From assembly GCA_910577665.1 (NCBI GenBank), contig CAJTOJ010000004.1, positions 71,527 to 135,526 on the forward strand: a stretch of DNA of 64,000 nucleotides, read 5' to 3'. The DNA comes from an uncultured Acetatifactor sp. Lineage in GTDB: Bacteria; Bacillota; Clostridia; Lachnospirales; Lachnospiraceae. The translations under genes and the position numbers were made by a program. Under the pieces are notes generated by a model that saw only the letters and a list, made by a program, of their open reading frames with translations, made no database searches and was not told where the DNA came from. Shown in pieces: positions 43,274 through 51,900 of this stretch; within the stretch, counting starts at the first letter, position 1, and every line of letters begins with the position of its first letter.

Positions 43274-44569
43274 TCAGCAGTAGCTATTGAACATCATGCC
43301 GCTGTATGCGCTTGTAATATAAGGACTGACATAGTTATGTCCCGGGTTCTTGTAGGCCACAATCACTTTCTCCACATAGTCCATGGGATTCAGGGACACC
43401 TGGCCACTCTTGCGCAGCAGCATATTGGAGAAGTTCTTCAGATAGCCGAAGGTCTCCGGAATATCCTGGGACTGCTCGGCACTTTGGTGCAGGGCATTGC
43501 TATCTATCCGAAGAGTGCCATCCTGCTCCATGGTTAGGCCCATGGGCTCCATGGAATTGCCGTAGGTCAGTGCAATTGTCTTCAGCTCTCTCACAAGCTG
43601 CCTGCTTCTGGACTGGGAATCCAGATAGGAAGAAGCGGCCCGCAGGAATTCATTGTATCCACCTACCAGATGGGCCACATTGTCGGTCAGGGACTCTAAG
43701 TCTGTCTTCAAGCCGATCTGGATGGGATGTCCCTCCTGGGTGACACCATGCAGGTCAATCTCAAAATTCTTATCAAAGGTAAAATGATTCCGGGATGCGG
43801 TCTGCTCCTGGCCGTTAACAGAAAAGGAAGCGTTGGATGCCTCACGGCTCACGTAATCCAGACCGAAATATTCAACGGTGCCGTTTGCCTTGCTGGTACG
43901 GTCATCGCTGACCGTAAAAACAGAGGATCTGCCGGAGCCAAGCCCGGTGCTCTCCGATGTGAGCCACAGGGAGGTCCGGGAATCGGATTCCACCAGGTCA
44001 GCCCGGATGCCGATACTGGAGTTGTTGATCAGGCGGGCAAGTCTGTCCTGGATCTCCCGGTTGGTCTCCGCCTCATCTATGGTAAACTGATACTCGTAGT
44101 TCACATCACCCAGTCCCAGGTCAAAGGAATACGTACCGGCTGGCAACGCCACCCGTGTATCTGGCAGAAACAACCCCAGGTTTTCCTGGGAAGAGGCCAG
44201 GGAATGGACTTCCAGCTGCAGGCCGGGGACAGAGTGTCCGGCATTGTGGGATCCGATGAAAGAAGCAGTGGCTACATGTTCATCGGAAGTGTAGACACTT
44301 TTTTTGCTGAACAGGCTGTCTTCCTCCAGGCCGCCCAGCTGTGCCAGGGTATTGCGCAACTGCCGGGCATTCTCCTTCAGATCCACAGCATACTGCTGTG
44401 TTGCCTTGCTGGTAGTAGGGAGATACCAGGGGGCGTCCTTGTTCTGTTTGACAATGGAGTTGTATACACTGCGAAGCTCACTTTTCTTGTGGGCATCGTA
44501 TCTGGTCACGGCCTTTGGGGTATAGTTGGTCAGATAGTTATTGTATACGGTATTGAGAGCAAAACTCAT
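43274..44569 (-). CDS. FliD-like flagellar filament cap protein, 431 aa
   Basis: The C-terminal part (about residues 290-420) has the FliD-C layout: LTDNVAHLVGGYNEFLRAA, then LVRELKTI and MGLTMEQDGTLRIDSNAL. The middle part resembles hook-associated protein beta domains (SLWLTSESTGLGS near residue 206). FliD caps the flagellar filament and folds exported flagellin. It is shorter than many FliD proteins, and the N-terminus (MSFALNTVYNNYLTNY) lacks the usual GLxSGLD motif, so it may be a divergent paralogue. The only minus-strand gene here; AAAGGAGG lies upstream. Ends in cysteine. Confidence 0.72.
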   Translation of the reverse strand: MSFALNTVYNNYLTNYTPKAVTRYDAHKKSELRSVYNSIVKQNKDAPWYLPTTSKATQQYAVDLKENARQLRNTLAQLGGLEEDSLFSKKSVYTSDEHVATASFIGSHNAGHSVPGLQLEVHSLASSQENLGLFLPDTRVALPAGTYSFDLGLGDVNYEYQFTIDEAETNREIQDRLARLINNSSIGIRADLVESDSRTSLWLTSESTGLGSGRSSVFTVSDDRTSKANGTVEYFGLDYVSREASNASFSVNGQEQTASRNHFTFDKNFEIDLHGVTQEGHPIQIGLKTDLESLTDNVAHLVGGYNEFLRAASSYLDSQSRSRQLVRELKTIALTYGNSMEPMGLTMEQDGTLRIDSNALHQSAEQSQDIPETFGYLKNFSNMLLRKSGQVSLNPMDYVEKVIVAYKNPGHNYVSPYITSAYSGMMFNSYC

Positions 44570-44597
44570 TGCCGCGCCTCCTTTCTCTCATTTTCTT

Positions 44598-44626
44598 AAA
44601 GTATACCACTTCAGATAAGAAGAGAC
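44598..44626 (-). promoter_or_regulatory. Sigma-A-type promoter of the fliD-like gene (minus strand)
   Basis: On the minus strand, TTGTCT (44626-44621), 17 bases, TATACT (44603-44598). The predicted start of transcription lies about 20 bases before the ribosome binding site. It does not look like a sigma-28 flagellar promoter. Confidence 0.65.
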
Positions 44627-44648
44627 AAGAGAGTTTTTGAAAAAACTG

Positions 44649-44677
44649 TTGACGAAGCATGATTCCTGTGATATAGT
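44649..44677 (+). promoter_or_regulatory. Sigma-A promoter of the rpmG-secE-nusG operon
   Basis: TTGACG at 44649-44654, 17 bases, TATAGT at 44672-44677. It lies back to back with the minus-strand promoter at 44598-44626 and would give a leader of about 85 bases before rpmG. Confidence 0.75.
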
Positions 44678-44770
44678 ATTAAAACGAGATTAGAAGCAGG
44701 TCTTTTTTTTATGCTTAATTTTTGAGAGAGAATAAGGTTGAGAAACCTTGAAAAACCAGGAGGTAGCAAA

Positions 44771-44920
44771 ATGCGGACTAAAATTACCTTGGCTTGTACC
44801 GAATGCAAGCAGCGTAACTACAATACTACCAAGGACAAGAAGACGCATCCGGACAGGATGGAGACCAAGAAATATTGCAGATTCTGTAGAACCCATACAC
44901 TGCACAAGGAAACCAAGTAA
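44771..44920 (+). CDS. rpmG: 50S ribosomal protein L33, 49 aa
   Basis: Starts MRTKITLACTECKQRNYNTT and contains two CxxC pairs (CTEC and CRFC), so it is the zinc-binding form of L33. Length of 49 matches the family. It begins nine bases after AGGAGGT. The order rpmG-secE-nusG is the standard arrangement in Bacillota. Confidence 0.97.
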   Translation: MRTKITLACTECKQRNYNTTKDKKTHPDRMETKKYCRFCRTHTLHKETK

Positions 44921-44997
44921 ACTTTCAGATTCTGATTTGGCAGGTGTGCCGGAGGGTATGTATATGTCCCTCTTTGGGCATGCACGGGGGTATAACC

Positions 44998-45201
44998 ATG
45001 GGAGATTCCGCAGAGAAGCAGGCCGGACCTGGTTTCTTGAAGGGAGTAAAGGCTGAGTTTAAGAAGATTGTATGGCCGGACAGACAGGCCACCATTAAGC
45101 AGTCCATTGCAGTCGTGGCAATCTCTGTTGTGGTGGGGGTACTCATTGCACTCATTGACTATGTAGTCAAATACGGCGTGAACTTCATTACATCGATTTA
45201 G
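44998..45201 (+). CDS. secE: Preprotein translocase subunit SecE, 67 aa
   Basis: The conserved cytoplasmic helix FLKGVKAEFKKIVWP (about residues 14-28) is followed by one membrane helix (about 40-60). SecE clamps SecY in the translocon. ATG 44998 is preceded by GGGGGT; an ATG at 44944 upstream would add residues that do not resemble SecE. Single-helix form as in Gram-positive bacteria. Confidence 0.95.
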   Translation: MGDSAEKQAGPGFLKGVKAEFKKIVWPDRQATIKQSIAVVAISVVVGVLIALIDYVVKYGVNFITSI

Positions 45202-45225
45202 GGAAAGCAGAGCGAGGGAGATTGT

Positions 45226-45744
45226 ATGGCAGAGGCGATGTGGTATGTGGTCCATACCTATTCGGGATATGAGAATAAAGTCAAAGCCAATATTGAGAAG
45301 ACCATTGAGAACAACAAGCATCTGGCAGAGCAGATCCTGGAAGTCCGGGTTCCCATGCAGGATGTGGTAGAGATGAAAAACGGTGCCAGGAAGACCGTCC
45401 AGAAGAAGATGTTTCCGGGCTATGTGCTTCTCAATATGGAAATGAATGATGATACCTGGTATGTAGTGCGCAATACCCGGGGAGTTACGGGGTTTGTGGG
45501 TCCGGGGAGCAAGCCTGTTCCCCTGACAGAGGCGGAGATGAAGCCTCTGGGTATCAAGACAGAGAATGTTTCCGTTGACTTTGTGGAGGGAGACAGCATT
45601 GCCGTGGTTGCAGGTGTCTGGAAGGATACGGTAGGCATTGTGCAGAAGTTGGATTATGGTAAGCAGACAGCCACGATCAATGTGGAACTGTTCGGCAGGG
45701 AGACTCCAGTGGAGATCGGCTTTGCAGAAGTCAGAAAGCTGTAA
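45226..45744 (+). CDS. nusG: Transcription termination/antitermination protein NusG, 172 aa
   Basis: The NGN domain begins MWYVVHTYSGYENKVKANIE and includes MFPGYVLLNM and RNTRGVTGFVGPG. The C-terminal KOW domain holds GDSIAVVAGVWKDTVGIVQ. NusG binds RNA polymerase and links it to Rho or the ribosome. Full length. It is followed by an unusually long gap of 304 bases before rplK. Confidence 0.97.
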   Translation: MAEAMWYVVHTYSGYENKVKANIEKTIENNKHLAEQILEVRVPMQDVVEMKNGARKTVQKKMFPGYVLLNMEMNDDTWYVVRNTRGVTGFVGPGSKPVPLTEAEMKPLGIKTENVSVDFVEGDSIAVVAGVWKDTVGIVQKLDYGKQTATINVELFGRETPVEIGFAEVRKL

Positions 45745-46048
45745 ACAGGTATTTTCCGGCTTGGCCGGTGGAATACATGCCATCCTGGCGTCAGCCAAGG
45801 GGCATAAGCGGTGCGGGCCTGGTGAAAAGGGACTGCGCACAAAAGGGTGTTGTGGGATGCTTAAGGCAGGACACTGCACCCGGAGTAACACAGTGGGAGC
45901 AGGGATCCATGGGGATAACTGCGCCAGAGCACCATTGGCAGTCCGGTAAGGGCGGGGTGTGGGAGGTACACTGCTGCGGCAGGGGCCTGTACAGGACGCA
46001 CGCCCATGCAGGAAGGCGATGGTTACCACAGATTTAGGAGGTGCCACA
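45745..46048 (+). other. 304-base nusG-rplK gap
   Basis: No gene can be supported here. A small hairpin CCGGC-TTG-GCCGG lies at about 45758-45770 without a T-tract. The rest is GC-rich with no promoter hexamers that I can pair. The last bases contain the rplK site TTAGGAGGTG. Confidence 0.5.
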
Positions 46049-46477
46049 ATGGCAAAGAAAGTAACAGGTTATATCAAATTGCAGATTCCTGCGGGCAAGG
46101 CAACGCCTGCTCCGCCAGTAGGACCTGCGCTGGGACAGCATGGGGTGAACATTGTTGAGTTCACCAAGCAGTTTAATGCGAGGACTGCGGATAAGGGAGA
46201 CACCATTATCCCTGTTGTGATCACAGTATATGCAGACAGATCCTTCAGTTTCATTACGAAGACTCCTCCTGCAGCCGTACTGTTGAAGAAGGCCTGCAAC
46301 ATAAAGTCTGGTTCTGCGGTGCCCAACAAGACGAAGGTTGCCACCATTTCCAAGGATAAGCTCCGTGAGATCGCCGAGCTGAAGATGCCGGATCTGAATG
46401 CAGCCAGTGTGGAGGCTGCCATGAGTATGATAGCTGGAACTGCACGCAGTATGGGCATTACAGTGGAAGGCAACTAA
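46049..46477 (+). CDS. rplK: 50S ribosomal protein L11, 142 aa
   Basis: Typical L11: YIKLQIPAGKATPAPPVGPALGQHGVNI at the start (shown shortened: GPALGQHGVNI near 27-37), KTPPAAVLLKKA in the middle, and the C-terminal rRNA-binding SMIAGTARSMGITVEG. It forms the GTPase-associated centre with L10-L12. ATG 46049 follows AGGAGGT; the frame is open upstream without L11 similarity. Confidence 0.97.
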   Translation: MAKKVTGYIKLQIPAGKATPAPPVGPALGQHGVNIVEFTKQFNARTADKGDTIIPVVITVYADRSFSFITKTPPAAVLLKKACNIKSGSAVPNKTKVATISKDKLREIAELKMPDLNAASVEAAMSMIAGTARSMGITVEGN

Positions 46478-46657
46478 AGCCGGAGCAAGGCGGCATATCC
46501 GGGATTGCACCGATTGCCTGTGTGGACAGCATCGGCAGTACGGGAAGTATGTGATGCATTTCCAGGCAGGATCCTGGTCAATGAGGCAGCATAACGAAGT
46601 GGAACCGAGAGAATGGGAGACAACAGTAGTTGTCGCTGGAACCTAGGAGGTAAGAGA

Positions 46658-47347
46658 ATGAAACATGGCAAGAAATATAATGAGGTTGCAAAGCTGGTAG
46701 ACCGTTCTGCGGCCTACGAGCCAGCGGAAGCAATCGCCCTGGTGAAGAAGACAGCAGTTGCAAAGTTTGATGAGACCATAGAGGCACATATCCGTACAGG
46801 ATGTGACGGACGTCACGCAGAACAGCAGGTCCGCGGTGCGGTGGTACTGCCCAACGGAACCGGTAAGAAAGTGCGTGTCCTGGTCTTTGCGAAAGGGGAC
46901 AAGATAAATGAGGCAGAAGCTGCCGGTGCCGATCATGTAGGAGGCGAGGAGCTGATACCCAGAATCCAGCACGATGGCTGGCTTGACTTCGATGTGGTAG
47001 TGGCAACTCCCGACATGATGGGTGTAGTGGGACGTCTGGGTAAGATCCTGGGACCTAAGGGTCTGATGCCCAATCCCAAGGCCGGTACTGTCACCATGGA
47101 TGTGACCAAGGCCATCAATGATATCAAGGCAGGTAAGATTGAGTACAGGCTTGACCGTGCCAACATCATCCATGTACCTGTGGGCAAAGCCTCTTTTTCT
47201 GAGGAAGCCCTGGGAGAGAACTTTAAGGCACTGATGGAAGCCATTGTGAAGGCAAGGCCCAGTGCAGTGAAGGGACAGTACCTAAGGAGCATCACCTTGA
47301 CCAGCACCATGGGTCCTGGCGTAAAGGTCAGCGTGGCGAAGTTCTAA
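46658..47347 (+). CDS. rplA: 50S ribosomal protein L1, 229 aa
   Basis: Starts MKHGKKYNEVAKLVD and includes the L1 signature region (IMPNPKAGTVT type: LMPNPKAGTVT near 147-157) and the EYRLDRANIIHVPVGK stretch. L1 binds the 23S rRNA stalk and can repress its own mRNA. ATG 46658 has an AGGAGGT site; a 180-base gap with no clear gene precedes it. Confidence 0.97.
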   Translation: MKHGKKYNEVAKLVDRSAAYEPAEAIALVKKTAVAKFDETIEAHIRTGCDGRHAEQQVRGAVVLPNGTGKKVRVLVFAKGDKINEAEAAGADHVGGEELIPRIQHDGWLDFDVVVATPDMMGVVGRLGKILGPKGLMPNPKAGTVTMDVTKAINDIKAGKIEYRLDRANIIHVPVGKASFSEEALGENFKALMEAIVKARPSAVKGQYLRSITLTSTMGPGVKVSVAKF

Positions 47348-47452
47348 AATGTTTCGTGTTTGTCACGAAAGATGCGTGAAAGCGCCTCACGGCAATACCG
47401 CGTGAATCGTAATCACAGAAGTTCTGAAATTATAATTTGTGGTCAAAAGGGG

Positions 47453-47482
47453 TTGACTTCTGCCAACCCCTTATGATATGAT
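47453..47482 (+). promoter_or_regulatory. Promoter upstream of the L10 leader
   Basis: TTGACT at 47453-47458, 18 bases, TATGAT at 47477-47482. It lies in the rplA-rplJ gap and would start the L10-L12 transcript just before the leader. Confidence 0.65.
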
Positions 47483-47484
47483 GC

Positions 47485-47605
47485 AGAAGGTCGCAAGACC
47501 AAGCCGAAGACAGTAGGCCCCGTTGGGGTAAGCACAGTCGCCTACCGAGGAAAGAGTTTGTATGTAAGACTTTTTGTCTCCCTGTCTTCCAGGGGGACTT
47601 TTCTT
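47485..47605 (+). promoter_or_regulatory. L10 leader with attenuator (rplJL regulation)
   Basis: The structured segment beginning AAGGTCGCAAGACC and containing CAGTAGGCCCCGTTGGGG resembles the ribosomal protein L10 leader of Bacillota. It ends in a terminator hairpin, GTCTCCCTG (47576-47584) pairing with CAGGGGGAC (47590-47598) followed by TTTTCTT. Excess L10(L12)4 is known to bind such leaders and stop rplJL expression. Confidence 0.8.
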
Positions 47606-47664
47606 ATAAAAACTCCTTTCGGCATGGGGAGGGTCCCCACACTATTCTATAAGGAGGTAAAGAA

Positions 47665-48198
47665 ATGGCAAAGGTTGCTTTAAAGAAACCGATCGTAGAC
47701 GAGATTGCCGCCCACGTCAAAGAGGCCCAGTCAGTTGTCCTGGTGGACTATCGCGGACTGACAGTGGAGCAGGATACCCAACTGCGCAAGAAGCTGCGTG
47801 AAGAAGGAATCGTCTACAAGGTGTACAAAAACACCTTTATGAATTTCGCGTTCAAAGGCACAGATTGCGAAGGGCTGGCTCCGTACCTGGAGGGTCCCAG
47901 CGCAGTGGCGATCTCTTCTGAGGATGCCACAGCTCCTGCCAGAGTCCTGTCCGAGTTCGCGAAGACCGCTGATAAGCTGGAGATCAAGGCTGGCGTAGTG
48001 GAAGGCACCGTATACGATGCCAAGGGAATCGCTTCCATCGCAAGCATTCCTTCCAGGGAAGTACTTATTTCCAGACTGCTGGGCAGCATGCAGAGTCCTA
48101 TCACCAATTTTGCAGTTGTGATGAAGCAGCTTGCAGAAAAAGGCGGTGCCAGCGCCTGCGAAGCTACAGAACAGCCCGCAGAGGCACCTGTAGAATAA
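47665..48198 (+). CDS. rplJ: 50S ribosomal protein L10, 177 aa
   Basis: N-terminal KKPIVDEIAAHVKEAQSVVLVDYRGL (in part: SVVLVDYRGLTVEQ near 24-37) and FKGTDCEGLAPYLEGPSAVA (in part) are typical of L10. The C-terminal helix binds L12 dimers. ATG 47665 follows AAGGAGG. It is controlled by the leader directly upstream. Confidence 0.97.
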   Translation: MAKVALKKPIVDEIAAHVKEAQSVVLVDYRGLTVEQDTQLRKKLREEGIVYKVYKNTFMNFAFKGTDCEGLAPYLEGPSAVAISSEDATAPARVLSEFAKTADKLEIKAGVVEGTVYDAKGIASIASIPSREVLISRLLGSMQSPITNFAVVMKQLAEKGGASACEATEQPAEAPVE

Positions 48199-48257
48199 GC
48201 GTTTAGATCCGTAGACACAGATCTGCTAAAACAATCTTAAAATGGAGGAGAATAACA

Positions 48258-48632
48258 ATGGCTAAATTGACAGCGCAGGAACTGATTGATGCGATCAAAG
48301 AGATGACCGTATTAGAGTTAAACGAACTTGTAAAGGCTTGCGAGGAGGAGTTCGGCGTATCCGCAGCAGCTAATGTGGCAGTGGTGGCAGCAGGCCCTGC
48401 AGCAGCTCCCGAAGAGGAGAAGACAGAGTTCGATGTGGAACTGACCGAAGTTGGTTCTGAGAAGGTAAAGGTGATCAAGGTGGTACGTGAACTCACCGGC
48501 CTTGGCCTGAAGGAGGCAAAGGATGCAGTGGATGGCGCTCCCAAGGTGATCAAGGAAGCTGTTTCCAAGGAGGAAGCCGAGGAAGCCAAGAAGAAACTGG
48601 AAGAAGTGGGCGCAAAGGTTACCTTGAAGTAA
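48258..48632 (+). CDS. rplL: 50S ribosomal protein L7/L12, 124 aa
   Basis: N-terminal dimerisation helix (LTAQELIDAIKEMTVLELNE in part: TVLELNELVKACEEEFGV), an alanine-rich hinge near residues 40-52, and the C-terminal domain with VIKVVRELTGLGLKEAKD (in part: LGLKEAKDAVDGAPK). It forms the flexible stalk that recruits translation GTPases. Site AATGGAGG before the ATG. Confidence 0.97.
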   Translation: MAKLTAQELIDAIKEMTVLELNELVKACEEEFGVSAAANVAVVAAGPAAAPEEEKTEFDVELTEVGSEKVKVIKVVRELTGLGLKEAKDAVDGAPKVIKEAVSKEEAEEAKKKLEEVGAKVTLK

Positions 48633-48671
48633 TTCCAGTCCCCATCCGTTTTTCCGGAACAACGAAGGATA

Positions 48672-48704
48672 AGCGGCCTGCCTGCCGGCGGGCTGCTTCT
48701 TTTC
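48672..48704 (+). terminator. Terminator/attenuator after rplL
   Basis: AGCGGCCTGCC and GGCGGGCTGCT form a GC-rich stem around a TGCC loop, followed by TCTTTT. It lies before the rpoB promoter and would end or weaken the rplJL transcript. Confidence 0.7.
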
Positions 48705-48727
48705 AATCAACTTTTCTAAGATTCTGC

Positions 48728-48756
48728 TTGACCCAATTTCCAATTTGTGTTATTAT
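48728..48756 (+). promoter_or_regulatory. Sigma-A promoter of rpoBC
   Basis: TTGACC at 48728-48733, 17 bases, TATTAT at 48751-48756. The predicted leader is about 230 bases long; this is the rest of the 364-base rplL-rpoB gap, in which I see no gene. A TTGACA at 48940 has no fitting -10 hexamer. Confidence 0.75.
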
Positions 48757-48996
48757 GGATGATGCATTATTGTGCTGTGCTATGCTTATTTTTCGCGGAT
48801 CTGTTGTGCAGATTGGCGTGTGTCTGGGGAAGACGGCACATTTCCAGGAAAGCGCAGTCCGCTTCTTGCTACGGATCACATACTGCCCGGAGATAAACCT
48901 GCAGGTGGCAGGGGAGATGCCTTTGTGTTAGTGTCTTCCTTGACAGTTCCTTAGGTAAGAATAGGCATGAATTAGAAAGAATGGGGTGAAATGTCA

Positions 48997-51900
48997 ATGG
49001 AAAAAAACAGAATACGTCCAATTGCCGGTACGAAGGTTATGCGTATGAGTTATGCACGACAGAAAGAAGTCCTGGAGATGCCTAACCTGATCGAAGTCCA
49101 GAAGGATTCCTATCAGTGGTTTCTGGATGAAGGCTTGAAGGAAGTCTTCGATGATATCTCTCCGATTGCTGATTACAGCGGTTCCCTGAGTCTGGAATTT
49201 GTAGACTTTGAACTGTGCAGGAACGACGTGAAATATTCTATTGAAGAATGCAAAGAGAGGGATGCCACCTACGCTGCCCCCCTGACCGTGACGGTTCGCC
49301 TATACAATAAGGAAAAGGAAGAGATCAGTGAGCATAAGATCTTCATGGGTGATCTCCCGCTGATGACGGAGACAGGCACATTTGTGATCAATGGTGCAGA
49401 GCGTGTAATCGTAAGCCAGTTGGTGCGTTCCCCCGGCATCTACTACGCCATCGGACATGACAAGATCGGCAAGAGACTGTTTTCCTGCACGGTGATCCCC
49501 AACCGTGGAGCCTGGCTGGAGTATGAGACAGATTCCAATGATGTGTTCTATGTGCGGGTGGACAGAACCAGGAAGGTTCCTGTCACGGTGCTGGTCCGCG
49601 CACTGGGTGTGGGTACCAACGATGAGATCCGCGAACTGTTCGGGGATGAACCTAAGATTGAAGCAAGTTTTTCCAAGGACACTGCTGAGAACTATCAGGA
49701 GGGTCTATTAGAGCTATATAAGAAAATACGTCCCGGGGAGCCTTTGAGCGTGGAGAGTGCGGAGAGCCTGATCAATGCCATGTTTTTTGACCCCAGGAGA
49801 TACGACCTGGCAAAAGTGGGCAGGTATAAATTCAATAAGAAGCTGGCCCTGCGCAACAGGATCCGGAATCACCTGCTGGCGGCAGATGTGGTGGATCCTT
49901 CTACCGGGGAAGTGCTGGCAGCGGCAGGGGAAAAAGTGACCCTGGAGCTTGCCGATACCATCCAGAACGCGGCGGTTCCTTTTGTGTATGTGCAGACAGA
50001 GGAGAGGAACGTGAAAGTTCTCTCCAACATGATGGTGGATCTTACCAGTTTTGTGGACTGTAATCCAAGGGATTTTGGTATCCATGAGAAGGTGTACTAT
50101 CCTGTGCTTGCACAGATCCTGGAGGAGTTCTCCCAGGATCCGGAGAAGCTGGCGGTGGCAATCCGGAAGAATGTTCATGAGCTGGTGCCCAAGCATATTA
50201 CCAAGGAGGATATCATTGCCTCCATCAACTATAACATGCATCTGGAATATGGCCTGGGGAACGATGATGACATTGATCATCTGGGCAACAGGCGTATTCG
50301 TGCGGTGGGTGAGCTGTTACAGAACCAGTATCGGATCGGCTTGTCCAGGATGGAGAGGGTGGTGCGGGAGCGTATGACCACACATGACACAGATGATGTG
50401 TCCCCCCAGTCCTTGATCAATATCAAACCGGTGACCTCTGCGGTGAAGGAGTTCTTCGGTTCTTCCCAGCTGTCTCAGTTTATGGATCAGAACAACCCCT
50501 TAGGTGAACTGACCCATAAGAGACGTCTGTCCGCATTGGGTCCTGGTGGTCTGTCCAGGGATCGTGCCGGATTTGAGGTACGTGACGTGCATTATTCGCA
50601 CTATGGGAGAATGTGCCCCATTGAGACTCCTGAGGGTCCCAACATTGGTCTGATCAATTCCCTGGCCAGTTATGCCAGGATCAATGAGTACGGTTTTGTG
50701 GAGTCTCCGTATCGCAAAATCGACAAGAGCAATCTCCAGAATCCCGTGGTCACGGATGAAGTGGTCTACATGACGGCGGATGAGGAGGACAATTATCATG
50801 TGGCCCAGGCCAGCGAAGCCCTGGATGCAGAGGGACATTTTGTCCGCAACATGGTATCTGGACGGTACAGGGAGGAGACTTCCGAGTATCCCCGTTCCAT
50901 GTTCGATTATATGGATGTGTCGCCCAGAATGGTATTCTCTGTGGCTACTGCGTTGATTCCCTTCCTGGAGAACGATGATGCCAATCGTGCCTTGATGGGA
51001 TCCAATATGCAGCGTCAGGCGGTGCCGCTTCTGACCACAGACGCACCTGCGGTAGGCACAGGTATGGAGACCAAGGCGGCAGTGGACTCCGGTGTATGTG
51101 TGGTGGCCAAGAAACCGGGTACGGTGGATTTTGTGTCTTCCAGTCTGATCCGGATTACCTATGACGATGGGGAGCGGGCAGAATTCCGTCTCACCAAGTT
51201 TTCACGCAGCAACCAGTCCAACTGCTACAACCAGAAGCCCATTGTAACCAAAGGGGATCATGTGGAGGCCGGGGAAGTGATCGCAGACGGTCCCTCCACT
51301 TCCCAGGGAGAACTGGCGCTGGGGAAGAACCCTTTGATTGGGTTTATGACATGGGAGGGATACAATTACGAGGATGCCGTGCTGCTCAGCGAGCGTCTGG
51401 TCCAGGAGGATGTGTACACTTCTGTCCATATTGAGGAATATGAGGCGGAGGCCAGAGACACGAAGCTGGGTCCGGAAGAGATTACCCGGGATGTGCCCGG
51501 CGTGGGTGATGAGGCCTTGAAGGATCTGGACGACAGAGGTATCATCCGTATTGGCGCCGAGGTCCGTGCGGGAGATATCCTGGTGGGTAAGGTGACACCG
51601 AAGGGAGAGACAGAACTGACGGCGGAAGAAAGACTGTTGCGGGCCATTTTCGGTGAGAAGGCCAGAGAAGTCCGTGACACATCCTTGAAAGTGCCCCATG
51701 GAGAGTATGGTATCGTGGTGGATGCCAAGGTATTTACCAGGGAGAACAGCGATGAACTGTCCCCCGGTGTGAATATGGCAGTCCGTATCTATATTGCACA
51801 GAAGAGAAAGATTTCCGTGGGTGACAAGATGGCAGGCCGTCACGGGAACAAAGGTGTGGTCTCCCGTGTGTTGCCTGTGGAGGATATGCCCTACCTGCCC

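Noticed and set aside
48940..48968. Second promoter directly before rpoB
   Set aside because: TTGACA is present, but no acceptable -10 hexamer lies 16-18 bases downstream.
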